In this document: piece by piece, positions 52,301-60,799 of the stretch
Layout: every line of letters starts with the position of its first letter
Position numbering within the stretch: the first letter of the stretch is position 1
Assembly: GCA_021776825.1 (NCBI GenBank)
Contig: JAJFFG010000025.1
Span: 1-64,000 of the forward strand
Origin: Planctomycetota bacterium
GTDB taxonomy: Bacteria > Planctomycetota > JAJSAM01 > JAJVHW01
Length of the DNA: 64,000 nt
Direction of reading: 5' to 3'
The notes under the pieces: model-generated
What the model was told of the DNA's origin: nothing
Databases searched by the model: none
Seen by the model: only the letters and a program-made list of their open reading frames with translations
Made by a program: the position numbers and the translations under genes

Positions 52301-52574
52301 ACGCGTCCCGGTTCACGCCGTCGTGTTCGAACTCATCGATGAGAACGATGAACCGCTCGTCAGGCGCGCCGTGCACGTCTACTCGCGTCGCGACCGTCGG
52401 GAACTCGACGAGCGCGTCGTGACCGACGAGCGGGGACGCATCACGCTCCGAGTCCCCGCCATCGAGATCGCCATGGGTCTCGACATGGACGGCGCCAAGA
52501 CCACGAAGCGGACCTACGAGCCCGGCGACGAGACCGACGGCCCGATCGCAGTCCGGATGCTGCCGACCCGCTGA
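49359..52574 (+). CDS. Large membrane-anchored protein with carboxypeptidase-regulatory-like repeats
   Basis: The 1071-residue product has one N-terminal membrane segment (LSAAVVGLVLLGVVSWLALT) and then at least six strand-rich modules of carboxypeptidase-regulatory type. Their recurring core is a V-x-G-x-V sequence followed by D-x-x-G-x-(F/Y): IRVHVQHPDGSPIAGAICHE, LRGRVVHADGSPAANVHVDT, IEGVVRDATTGRPIDGAFVG with TTDENGLYRFGGLPPQTFV, VRVVDVQGRPAPGVPIQWES, and LRVVLTDGRPVPHQRVEISV. These are non-enzymatic, usually surface modules. Start: GTG 49359; ATG 49371 is possible. A structural or adhesive role outside the membrane is inferred. Confidence 0.78.
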   Translation: MPGSMTGESEPRSSMAGPLSAAVVGLVLLGVVSWLALTVDERHGSGDGATPVADRTDHSAGGAPVRARVAIDGPALVASTHSADAIHVLDADGSPANASVYTTAEPHWSKDDAQYLGRTGDDGLLDADERKAEPLAFLWAFDDARMAGPDSVAIGGQTLTLGPGATIRVHVQHPDGSPIAGAICHEHRGLHKRGISGPQGHVELSGYPGEVEVSMLAGVFGGPFLPGMSRVTTSANGTVTDVDVVLDETTGPFVLVRVAGDLAADGDILLELAGGTRGPQTETVRRDDAPLLVSLHDRGDGPVWLTARVLGKRVARRVLDDLAPGTTTPVGLVLLDGGVPLRGRVVHADGSPAANVHVDTTDRALRTRGRPQTDEHGSFQVRAKWLGREIMAVREAEACSPVVALHDDPAEVVLTLGPGATIEGVVRDATTGRPIDGAFVGLWFNAFRGYSTWDTTTDENGLYRFGGLPPQTFVVPMHLRSDRSTATKADRELCKRAQNTADEELIREGIAHRVESDEIIRHDFVAIAEQGATALVRFAVPNGFPVPDEFEFELAVAWSNTDRTPDEYARYLEMLEGVTEVRRFLKQGHHRFRATAPGLVGESDVIHVTGNAPLPDFEIVLHATRRVLARVVDHDGTSLERRGVEVTLSVRGPDGTDRLGDADTDASGTADLTEFAPSARIAEAPDVFFVLTLDGDGLYEASARGADANLQIPGREWTRQLRKDGTEPWVIDVPLVEPPPVTVRVVDVQGRPAPGVPIQWESGGGNVDGYEAISDDSGMLQLARFDDYDELWLSARGAWIGRAELWARADDDSELTLTVDKRRTVRLRVVLTDGRPVPHQRVEISVRSGESRERTDANGELDVEIPASEPSFEARLRDHWSLDRVRVPAGVNAAEVVVEPMVAVTVRLEVPPEIRRPSSATVRVGERRIRRWMSILPTGPLLDTIDLPRLPLALSVDIKHPRYAGVGHYDGQSDAVTVKIERVPVHAVVFELIDENDEPLVRRAVHVYSRRDRRELDERVVTDERGRITLRVPAIEIAMGLDMDGAKTTKRTYEPGDETDGPIAVRMLPTR

Positions 52575-52659
52575 GTTGCTGCGAGGCCGCTCGCGCGGTT
52601 CTGTCCTGACACCGGACGGACGGACGCTCGCGCGGGCCGCTCCGACTCAGCCAGCAGCG

Positions 52660-54237
52660 CTAGTCCGCGGTGACCAGCGTGTGCGACAGGAGTTGAGCAG
52701 ACTCAAGGCCGATCTGGACGACGGCGTAGTCGCCCTTCGGGAGAGCGAGCGTCGTGCCCTCGGCGTGCGCGCGAAACCGCATTCCCCGCCACGTGGCGAA
52801 CGACCACGGTGCCGACCGCCGCGCGTCCGAGGCATCCGCTCCGACCGGCACGACATACACGAGTCGGCCGAGCGGCGCCGAGTGAACGTCCGCCACCCGG
52901 AGCGTCCCGCCGTCGGACGCCGCGATGCGGATCTCCCCATCGACCACGGTGCCCCAACGCACAGCGCCCGTGGACTCGACGACGGTCACTCGGTTGTCGC
53001 CGGGAGACATCTGCAACGCGACGGCCCCGTCGCTCGAGAGATCGCCGCCCCAGAGCGCGGCTCGGACTCCAAGCTCGAAGAACGCGGACTCCGTGCGCCA
53101 CAGGTCGGACCATGGGAACGGTTCGCGACCGGAGTTGGCCAGCGACACGAGATCGTCGAGACCGTAGCGCCCGGCAAACACGACGACCGGGCCGTCTGCG
53201 AGGTCGTGCGGAATCACGACTCGCTCCGCAGGAACACTCGGCTGATCGAGTCGGATCGTGATGTCGCGCAGTCCGTCCCATGCGTACTCGTGGGTCGGGG
53301 CGTCGACGCGGCCGACGAGGACGCGCCACTCGATCGGTGCTGGTGCCGCAATGCGAACGCCCTCATCCACGAACTCACTCACGAACCCTCGCTCCGGCGC
53401 TGCGTTGACCAGCCAATCGCGAACTGAATCGGGCCAGTGCGACGCGCGATGCCAGACGGGGATCAGGGTGATGCTCGAGTGCGTCTCGAGTCGCACCGCA
53501 GACGAGAGAACCTGCAAGACTCCGCGCGGCATCGTTCGCAGTGTCAGCGTCTCGAAGCGTTTCTCGCCCACGACGGATACGTGGATGCGCGGAGGAAACG
53601 CGCGATGCCGCCGACACGTGAGTCTGACCGCGAGTTCCTCGGTCCCCTCGTAGATGGACACCTCGATCGACGACGACGCGCACGGCAAGTGCGTCGATCC
53701 CTCGGCAGATGTCACGACCAGGGCGCACTTCTCACAGTCACCGTCGCGGTCCAACTCAACCTGAAGCGTCGAGACACGTCGCGCGCGCTCGAGGATCGCT
53801 GTCACGATGCCATCCGTGAGCCGTTCCAGCTGCACCGCACGGTTGCGATGGCCGTACGCGCGGACGACGAGCTCCGTCGTGAGATCGAGCTGCACCCCGA
53901 GGAGCGAGGGGTCGAGGACGCATTCGCCGCGAGCGTCTGTCTGACCCAGAGCGATCTCGGTCGGCAGGGACACGACCGCTGACTCCACCGGGGCCCCGTC
54001 GACCTCGAGAACGCGCACGACGAACGCCTGACGGATCTCGGCATGAGTCTGCGGCGCAGGGGCGCCCGGGACAACCGCATCGGTCGGATCGGCCGGACCG
54101 AAATCGCACGACGCGATGAGAGTCAGCGCGACGACGAGCGAAGCGACGGCGCGAGTTGGGAAGGAAATGCAGGACCTCTTGGAGAGACGCCGGTGCTCGC
54201 GTGAGCGGGGCGTCGCATCATAGCGCCGCCCCGTCAC
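52660..54237 (-). CDS. Large lipoprotein, carboxypeptidase-regulatory-like N-terminal part
   Basis: A lipoprotein signal (AVASLVVALTLIASCDFGPA) lies well inside the open frame. It is followed by VVRVLEVDGAPVESAVVSLP and TDARGECVLDPSLL, a regulatory-like module, and then 350 residues of strand-rich unknown sequence containing a Cys pair (DGDCEKCALVVTSAEGSTHL). The start is unclear: no ATG, GTG or TTG stands near the signal. GTG 54237 would add a long basic leader. An ATT at 54166-54168, preceded at proper spacing by AGAGG, would give a perfect short leader (SFPTRAV) and may be the real start. It is convergent with the 1071-residue gene. Confidence 0.62.
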   Translation of the reverse strand: MTGRRYDATPRSREHRRLSKRSCISFPTRAVASLVVALTLIASCDFGPADPTDAVVPGAPAPQTHAEIRQAFVVRVLEVDGAPVESAVVSLPTEIALGQTDARGECVLDPSLLGVQLDLTTELVVRAYGHRNRAVQLERLTDGIVTAILERARRVSTLQVELDRDGDCEKCALVVTSAEGSTHLPCASSSIEVSIYEGTEELAVRLTCRRHRAFPPRIHVSVVGEKRFETLTLRTMPRGVLQVLSSAVRLETHSSITLIPVWHRASHWPDSVRDWLVNAAPERGFVSEFVDEGVRIAAPAPIEWRVLVGRVDAPTHEYAWDGLRDITIRLDQPSVPAERVVIPHDLADGPVVVFAGRYGLDDLVSLANSGREPFPWSDLWRTESAFFELGVRAALWGGDLSSDGAVALQMSPGDNRVTVVESTGAVRWGTVVDGEIRIAASDGGTLRVADVHSAPLGRLVYVVPVGADASDARRSAPWSFATWRGMRFRAHAEGTTLALPKGDYAVVQIGLESAQLLSHTLVTAD

Positions 54238-54419
54238 GCTGAGCCCGCGACCATCGCGACGTACTGGTCCGGAATGACGTCGACTGTCGCGACCGGGAGC
54301 GCGGCGCCAGCGGAGCGGACTGGGGATACTCCAAGCTAACCCCACTTCTGAGCGTGCCGGACGCTCTCCCTGTCGACGGACTCCCTTTGGTTCGGAGCGT
54401 CCCGCAACCTCCGAAACGT

Positions 54420-56449
54420 CACCGTTCGTGGGTCGCCGGCAGGCTCCTCAGTCCGCGCAGACCAAGCGTGCGGATGTACGCATCGGCGTCGGCGCGCGCC
54501 TTCGTGTAGACGCGACGGACCGCCGCTCCCTCCGCGCCGATCCGCACCAGCGCGGCGAGGGCGGAGGACCGCCGCGTGTCGGCGGCGTCGTCTGCGACGG
54601 CGATCAGGAGCGGCACGGCCGGCGCCGCCACGCGCCCCGCCTGGCCGAGGTAGCCGATCGTCGCGCGGTCCCCGTCCCCGATGGCGGCGAGCAGGTGTGC
54701 GAGCGCGTCCTGCGCGCCGTCGCCCTCGATGCGCAGGAGCGCCGCCGCGGCCCCGGTGCTCGCCGCGCCGTCGGCCTCGAGCAGTTCGCGCAGCCTCGGG
54801 GCGAGCGGCTTCGCGCGTGGACCGACCCTCGCGAGCACGGGGATTGCGAAGTAGACGTAGCGTTGATCGTCGAGTGCGGCGCGGAGGACCGTCAACGCGC
54901 GCCTCACGTCCTCATCGGCGTCCGTCACGCAGGCCAGCGCGCCGGCAGCCATGGTGCGGCTCTCGGCATCGGTGTCGAGCGCGGTCCGCAGCGCGCCGCG
55001 CGCCGCGACAGCATCGGGACCGAAGCGCTGGAACGCTGAGTAGACGGCTCGCCGATCGAACATGTCCGTCATGGTCGGGAGCAGTTCGGCAAGGCGTGGG
55101 ACGGCTTCCTTCGCACTCGCCCCGCACGCCGCCACGCCGTGGATCGCGTACTGACGCGGCTGCCCGCTCGCGTCGAGACCGCGGAGCAGCGCCGCGACGA
55201 TGCGGTCGTCGGGACCGACGTTGGTCGCGATCTGCATGAGCGCCGAGTAGATCGGGAGCTCGTCCCCCGTCCCCTCCCGGTCGAGCGCCGCAATGAGCGC
55301 CGGCACCGCAGGGCCAGCCAGCTCCGGAGTCCGCCCGAGCGCGAGCCCGACGCCGCCGCGCACGGTCGCCTCGTCGGGCTCGAGCGCGCGCACGAGCGCC
55401 GGGAGCGCCGACTCGAGCTCCGGACCGAAGCCGCCCATGGCCGCCGCGGCGGCCGCCCGCACCACCGGGGATGGGTCCTCGGCGAGCGCAGTCGTCAGGG
55501 ACCCGAGTGAGTCGGCTCGGCCAAGCGCCCCGATGGCGGATGCGGCGGCGGAGCGGACGCCCGTCGCCTCGTCGTCCGTGAGCGCCTTCGCGAGGAGTCC
55601 GAGCGTCGCCGGATCCTGCAGCACCCACAGGCTGTTGGCGGCCGCGATACGCACCGGGACCGCGTCGTCGGCGAGCGCCTTCTCGAGCCCCTCGATCGCC
55701 GCGTCGCGCTGCTCGGGAGTTGCTCCGCCGAGCCCCTCGACTGCCGCAGTCCGCGCGGCGGGGTCCGGGTCGTCCAGGAGCTCGATCAGGATCGGCACCG
55801 CCTCCGTGGGCACGATCCAGCCGATTGCGCGCGCGCTCCAGAGACGCACCTTCGCGTCCTCGTCGCGGACCGACTCACGCAGCGCCGGGAGCGCGTCCCG
55901 CGCCGTGGCTCCGAGGTTCGCGAGGGAGGCGGCGGCGTTCGCGCGGAGTTTGGCGTCCGCATCCGATAGGGCCTTCGCGAGCGCCGGCACGAGCTCCTTC
56001 GGCGGCGGCTCGCCGCCGCGCACGTTGGGGATCGGCCCGCAGCGCCAGATCAGATTGGCGGCGCCCGCGCGCACGGGCGCCCGCTCGTCCGCGAGCGCCG
56101 CGACTAGCTCTGGTAGCGCGGACGTCAGCGTGTTGATCGCGACCTGCCAGTCCCAGCGCGCGAGCACGCGATCGGCGGTGGTCCGGACGTACTCGTCGTC
56201 GTCGCGCAAGGCGCCCGCGAGCTCCCGCACGTGCGGCTTCGCAGCCGACCCGATCTGCCAGAGGCCGTAGACCCCCCGGCGCCGCGCCGCGACGTCCTCG
56301 GACCGGAGCTCCACCGCCCACGCGGCCGCGTTACGGCCCTGGTACGTCGCCTCGGGTGCCTCCTGGGCCGCCTCCTGCGCAGAACCTGGCGACACGGCGA
56401 AGGCGCATCCGAGCACCGCCAACAGAGCCACTCGCTGGACGTGACGCAT
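54420..56449 (-). CDS. Secreted HEAT-repeat protein
   Basis: The 676-residue product from ATG 56449 has GGAGG seven bases upstream and a signal peptide (VALLAVLGCAFAVSPGSAQE). It is almost completely built of HEAT/PBS-lyase-type repeats of about 30-37 residues: LPELVAALADERAPVRAGAA NL-type units such as LVPALAKALSDADAKLRANA, LPALRESVRDEDAKVRLWSA and AVPILIELLDDPDPAARTAA recur about fifteen times. This yields a long solenoid used for protein binding; the partner is not known. Standing alone on the minus strand, it is one of several solenoid proteins in the window. Confidence 0.85.
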
Positions 56450-56671
56450 CCATCTCCCTCCGACGGCGCCTTCGCGCATGGCGCCCGCCCCGAGGGTATC
56501 GCGTCGTGCGGGGGCGGCGCGCGATCAACAGGTCGCGAGCGCGCCAGGGCACGCCGCGAGATCGGCTGAGCCGCCATGCGGTACCAGGCCGAACTCGGCC
56601 GCCCGACCGCTCCACGTCGTCTCAGGCTGCGTGTGTCGAGGGCACGGTGAGACTCGGCGACGCGCCGACAG

Positions 56672-57466
56672 CTACTCGCAGACGGGGATCTCGGCGACGC
56701 CTTCGAGGTAGAGGACGGCTCGGCCCCCGATGCGGACGCGGTCGCCGCGGAGTTCCAGTTCGAGGGTGCCGCCGCGCTCTGAGAGTTGGCGCGCCGTGAG
56801 GCGGTTGCGACCGAGGCGGGCGGCCCAGAGCGGTGCGAGCACGGCGTGGGCGGAGCCCGTCACCGGGTCCTCGGGGACGCCGAGCTGTGGCGCGAAGAAG
56901 CGCGAGACGATGTCGCACTCGTCTCCCGGCGCCGTGGCCAGAACGCGGTTGCGATCGAGTGCGAGGAGCCCCACCGGGTCGGGCTCGATCGCGCGCACGT
57001 CGGCTTCGGTGGCGAAGACACCGACGTAGGTGTTGTGGGTGACGAGCACCTCGACGGGAGCGCGGCCCAGGCACGCGTAGAGATCGGGCGTGTCGGTGCA
57101 CGGATGGGCGGCGATCGTCGGGAAGTCGAGCACGAGCAGCTCGCCCTCGCGGTCGACGGAGACCTCGCCGCTGCGCGTCTCGAAGCGGATCGAGCGGGCG
57201 TCGGGCTGCAGCCGCTCGAACACCACGAGCGCCGACGCGAGGGTCGCGTGTCCGCAGAGATCCACCTCGGCGCGGGGCGTGAACCAGCGCAGTCCCCAGG
57301 GGCCCTCGCGTGGCACGACGAACGCGGTCTCCGACAGATTGTTCTCGGCGGCGATCGACTGCAGCAGGTCGTCGGGGAGCCAATCGTCGAGCACGCAGAC
57401 CGCCGCCGGATTGCCGGTGAAGGCCCGTTCGGCGAAGGCGTCGACTTGGTAGAGCGGAACGCGCAT
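56672..57466 (-). CDS. PhzF-family isomerase/epimerase
   Basis: The 264-residue product starts RVPLYQVDAFAERAFTGNPA, the usual PhzF N-terminus. NNLSETAFVV carries the catalytic Glu46; VDLCGHATLASALVV and GSAHAVLAPLWAARLGRNRL are the two further signatures of the diaminopimelate-epimerase-like fold. Members isomerise or epimerise small acids; outside phenazine clusters the substrate is generally unknown, and no phenazine genes are here. It is divergent from the DUF547 gene, with 70 bases between starts. Confidence 0.9.
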   Translation of the reverse strand: MRVPLYQVDAFAERAFTGNPAAVCVLDDWLPDDLLQSIAAENNLSETAFVVPREGPWGLRWFTPRAEVDLCGHATLASALVVFERLQPDARSIRFETRSGEVSVDREGELLVLDFPTIAAHPCTDTPDLYACLGRAPVEVLVTHNTYVGVFATEADVRAIEPDPVGLLALDRNRVLATAPGDECDIVSRFFAPQLGVPEDPVTGSAHAVLAPLWAARLGRNRLTARQLSERGGTLELELRGDRVRIGGRAVLYLEGVAEIPVCE

Positions 57467-57536
57467 GCCTCCATCCTCGACGGTGCAGCACGTCCTCGCT
57501 CCGGAACAATCCGGCGCCCGGGGCCGTTCGACTCGC

Positions 57537-58361
57537 ATGCGTCATCTCCTCGCCCCCGCGCTCGCGCTCCTGCTCCTCGTCGGCGGTGCTTCGCACGCGC
57601 AGGAGCCCGCGGCGCCGCCAGTGGAAACGGAGACGTCGTCGATCCACGCACCGCTCGATGCCCTTCTGAAGGCGCACGTGCGCGACGGGCGCGTCGACTA
57701 CGCGGCGCTGAAGAAGGATGAGGCCAAACTCGACGGCTACCTGACCACGCTCGACACAACCCGCGTGCCCGGGCTCAGCGCTGACGCGAAGCTCGCGTTC
57801 TGGATCAACGCCTACAACGCGTACACGCTGAAGACGATCCTCGGCCGGTATCCGAAGATCGAGAGCATCCGTGACGTCTGGCGCGTGTTCTCGCGTCGCG
57901 ACCACGCGGTGGCCGGGAAGAAGCGCAGCCTCGACGACATCGAGCACGAGATCCTGCGCAAGCGGTGGGACGAGCCGCGCATCCACTTCGCCGTCGTGTG
58001 TGCCTCGAAGAGCTGCCCCGAGCTGCGGGGCGAGGCGTTCCTGCCCGAGCGTGTCCACGAGCAGATGGCGGAGCAGGAAGCGCTGTTCCTCGCGGACCGC
58101 GAGAAGGGGCTCGCGTGGGGCGACGAGAAGGGCTGGCTCGGCGGGACCAACCGAGTGGTTCGCGTCTCCAAGATCCTCGACTGGTACGAGGAGGACTTCG
58201 AGGAAGCGGAGGGCAGCGTGCTCCAATTCGTCGTGCGGCGCGGGCCGGCGACGTTGGCCCGCTACGCCGAGACGCACGGGGACGACATCGATCTCGAGCA
58301 CTTCGACTACGACTGGACGCTGAACGACGTGGAGCGCAAGGCGCCGCAGGAGGACGAGTGA
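57537..58361 (+). CDS. DUF547 secreted protein
   Basis: The 274-residue product has a signal peptide (APALALLLLVGGASHAQEPA) and DUF547: FWINAYNAYTLKTILGRYPK, IESIRDVWRVFSRRDHAVAG, LDDIEHEILRKRWDEPRIHF, AVVCASKSCPELRGEAFLPE. It contains the family's conserved Cys pair (CASKSC). It ends one base into the next gene (TGATG), so it is co-translated with the MBL-fold gene. DUF547 function is unknown; the fold relates to papain-like/transglutaminase-like proteins. The ATG was chosen because it begins the signal peptide. Confidence 0.85.
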   Translation: MRHLLAPALALLLLVGGASHAQEPAAPPVETETSSIHAPLDALLKAHVRDGRVDYAALKKDEAKLDGYLTTLDTTRVPGLSADAKLAFWINAYNAYTLKTILGRYPKIESIRDVWRVFSRRDHAVAGKKRSLDDIEHEILRKRWDEPRIHFAVVCASKSCPELRGEAFLPERVHEQMAEQEALFLADREKGLAWGDEKGWLGGTNRVVRVSKILDWYEEDFEEAEGSVLQFVVRRGPATLARYAETHGDDIDLEHFDYDWTLNDVERKAPQEDE

Positions 58362-59272
58362 TGAGGCAGAGCGCGATGGTGTGGACGCTGGTGCTGGGTG
58401 CGGTCGCCGCGACGGCCTACGCGCAGGGACGCGAGCCGGTCCCGATGAAGCCGACCGATCTCGGCAACGGCGTGCACATGCTCGAGGGGGCCGGCGGCAA
58501 CCTGGCGGTGTCCGCGGGCGACGACGGCGTCTTCATCGTGGACGATCAGTTCGACTGGCAGGCCGGCGAGATCGGCAAGGCGGTCAAGGCGATCTCCGAG
58601 GACCCGGTGAAGTTCGTCATCAACACGCACTGGCACGGCGACCACACGGGCGGCAACGAGCACTTCGGTCTCGCCGGCGCGATCATCGTGGCGCACGAGA
58701 ACGTGCGGAAGCGCATGAGCACCGAGCAGTTCATGAAGCTGTTCGGCGGTCGCAAGGTCCCCGCGTCGCCGAAGGCCGCGTTGCCCGTCGTCACGTTCGC
58801 GGAGTCGATCACGCTGCACCTGAACGGCGACGAGGTGCACGTCTTCCACGTCGATCCCGGTCACACCGACGGCGACTCGATCGTGCATTTCAAGAAGGCC
58901 GACGTGATCCACATGGGGGACCTGTTCTTCAACGGGATCTACCCGTTCATCGACACCGGCAGCGGTGGTTCCGTGGCAGGTGTGATCGCCGCGGCGGACG
59001 AGGCGCTGAAGCTCGTGGGCGACAAGACGCAGATCATCCCCGGCCACGGGCCGCTCGCGAAGCGGGCTGATCTCGAGGCGTTCCGCGACATGCTGAAGAC
59101 CCTGCACGGCGCCGTCGCCGAACTCGTGGCAGCCGGCAAGACGAAGGACGAGGTCATCGCGGCGAAGCCGTCGAAGGACCTGGACGCCAAGTGGGGCAAG
59201 GGCTTCATGCGTCCCGACGCGATCGTCGGGATCGTGTTCGACAGCGTGTCCGCCGAAGCGAAGGGCGACTGA
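58361..59272 (+). CDS. Secreted metallo-beta-lactamase-fold hydrolase
   Basis: The 303-residue product has a signal peptide (VWTLVLGAVAATAYAQGREP) and the complete MBL metal set: THWHGDHTGGNEHF (HxHxDH), HVDPGHTDGDSIVHFKKADV (second-shell His and bridging Asp in the HTxGD pattern) and IPGHGPLAKRADLE (third His). This corresponds to the class B3-like/quorum-quencher/generic secreted hydrolase group; the substrate cannot be read from sequence. The start overlaps the DUF547 stop. ACGAGTG is preceded by GGAGG. It is not necessarily an antibiotic-resistance enzyme. Confidence 0.88.
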   Translation: MRQSAMVWTLVLGAVAATAYAQGREPVPMKPTDLGNGVHMLEGAGGNLAVSAGDDGVFIVDDQFDWQAGEIGKAVKAISEDPVKFVINTHWHGDHTGGNEHFGLAGAIIVAHENVRKRMSTEQFMKLFGGRKVPASPKAALPVVTFAESITLHLNGDEVHVFHVDPGHTDGDSIVHFKKADVIHMGDLFFNGIYPFIDTGSGGSVAGVIAAADEALKLVGDKTQIIPGHGPLAKRADLEAFRDMLKTLHGAVAELVAAGKTKDEVIAAKPSKDLDAKWGKGFMRPDAIVGIVFDSVSAEAKGD

Positions 59273-59275
59273 GGG

Positions 59276-60721
59276 CTACTCTTCTGAGGGGACTTCGGCC
59301 GGCTTGCGCTGGACGACTTCGCCGTCGGACGCGCGGACGACCCACCAGCCGTCCTTGTCGCCCCAGACGAGATCGTCGGTCGCGCCGTCGAGGCGCAGCC
59401 GCTGCTCGCGGGAGGCCTTCGTGACGTGCCGCACTCGGCCACTACCGGCGTCGAGTACGACAACGCGGTTCTGATCGTCGACGGTCCACACGACCTCGCG
59501 TCCCACGGCGATCAGTCGCTTGTGGGAGATCTTCGGTCCGAGCGCGCGGAAGCCGCGGCCGAGCAACTTCTGCAGCCGACCGTTGTGCGAGCGGGCGAAC
59601 ACACCGGCCGGGCCTGCGGCGGCATCGACGAGTTGCCAGTGGTCCTCGGTGTCGGTGACGACGCCCTTGACGGTATCGATCTTCGAGACCCGCACGGCGA
59701 AGCGGTTCTCGTGGTCCCACAGCGTCACCGCGGTGGCGCGGCCCTTCTCGCCAATGCGGAACGAGGCCCGGTCGGCGTTCTTCTCCTGGACGAGCGTCGT
59801 CAGCTTCGAACCCTCGCGCTGCCAAAGCGCGATGCCGTTGTCGGTCACCATCAGCAGGTTGCCGCCGCCGGCCGGCCGGACGTCGAAGACGCGTTCCGTC
59901 AACTCGAGCTGGCCCACGCGGCCCCACGGGTCCTTGCCGGTCATCGCGAGCCGCCAGAGCTCGAAGCGCCCGCCGTCGCCGAAGGTAGTGGCGTAGACCA
60001 CCTGCTCGGTCGGCAGCACGTCGTACATGCGCGTGCCGAGGATGCGCACGATGCCGTCCGAATCGAGGGCGGTGAGCTCTCCCGCATCGAGGCGATAGAC
60101 GGTCTCGCCCCACGCCTCGGCTCCGCGCTCGGGGCGGGGGTAGCTGGGCTTGCCCGACGGGGCGCTCGTCAGCACGTGTCCGCGACTCTGCCAGATCGCC
60201 GAGTTGACGGCTGACTGCGCGGTCTCGGGGTTCGAGACCCACCAGCGCATGACCCTCTCGCGGACGGCCGGGAGCGCCTCGACCTCGACCACGAAGCGCT
60301 GCCGTCCCGGGATCGGCAGGCTGGCGTCGAGGCAGCAGGAGCCGAGCAACAGTTCGTCGACTCCACCGGGCTCGAGCTGGACGATCACCTCTCCGGGTCG
60401 TCGCGGGGGCGGGCGGCTCTCGGGCTCGACCGGCGGGCCGAGAGCGAGACGCTGGCAACGCGGCGTGCCGGGCTTCGGACGGAGCGAGCCTCCGGCGGTG
60501 TCGACCACGACGCGGCGATCCACGAGGCTCTGCACGCGTAGCCGCACCTTTCGGTAGGTGTTCGTGCCGTGCCCCTCGGCCTGGACGAGCCCCTGCTCGA
60601 CGGCCTCTCGCAGAGTCAGGATGGGGATCTCGTCCCACGGCTCGCCCGGGTCTTCGCTCGCGTGGAGCGGGAGCGCGGCCGTGAGCACCAGAGCCATCAC
60701 CATCAGGAGCCGTCGTCGCAT
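59276..60721 (-). CDS. Secreted protein, propeller-like C-terminal domain
   Basis: The 481-residue product from ATG 60721 has a signal peptide (LLMVMALVLTAALPLHASED). The first 180 residues include a Cys pair (LLLGSCCLDASLP) and a helix-strand domain. The rest consists of strand repeats with Trp at regular intervals (LWRLAMTGKDPWGRVGQLEL; ITLWQREG-type GIALWQREGSKLTTLVQEKN; VWTVDDQNRVVVLDAGSGRV; LVWGDKDGWWVVRASDGEVV), typical of a beta-propeller such as WD40/PQQ-like. No enzyme motif is visible. It is convergent with the MBL-fold gene (four bases apart), and divergent to the redoxin, with 78 bases between starts. Confidence 0.7.
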   Translation of the reverse strand: MRRRLLMVMALVLTAALPLHASEDPGEPWDEIPILTLREAVEQGLVQAEGHGTNTYRKVRLRVQSLVDRRVVVDTAGGSLRPKPGTPRCQRLALGPPVEPESRPPPRRPGEVIVQLEPGGVDELLLGSCCLDASLPIPGRQRFVVEVEALPAVRERVMRWWVSNPETAQSAVNSAIWQSRGHVLTSAPSGKPSYPRPERGAEAWGETVYRLDAGELTALDSDGIVRILGTRMYDVLPTEQVVYATTFGDGGRFELWRLAMTGKDPWGRVGQLELTERVFDVRPAGGGNLLMVTDNGIALWQREGSKLTTLVQEKNADRASFRIGEKGRATAVTLWDHENRFAVRVSKIDTVKGVVTDTEDHWQLVDAAAGPAGVFARSHNGRLQKLLGRGFRALGPKISHKRLIAVGREVVWTVDDQNRVVVLDAGSGRVRHVTKASREQRLRLDGATDDLVWGDKDGWWVVRASDGEVVQRKPAEVPSEE

Positions 60722-60799
60722 GGTCGCAGGATACTGGCAACGGGTGCGTTCGGGGTGGCCGGTCGCGTATCCTGCCTGCCGCTTCAGGAGGGACCTGCC

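Noticed and set aside
58361..59272. Antibiotic-resistance metallo-beta-lactamase
   Set aside because: The metal motifs only define the fold. Secreted MBL-fold hydrolases are very common, and nothing in the context points to beta-lactams.
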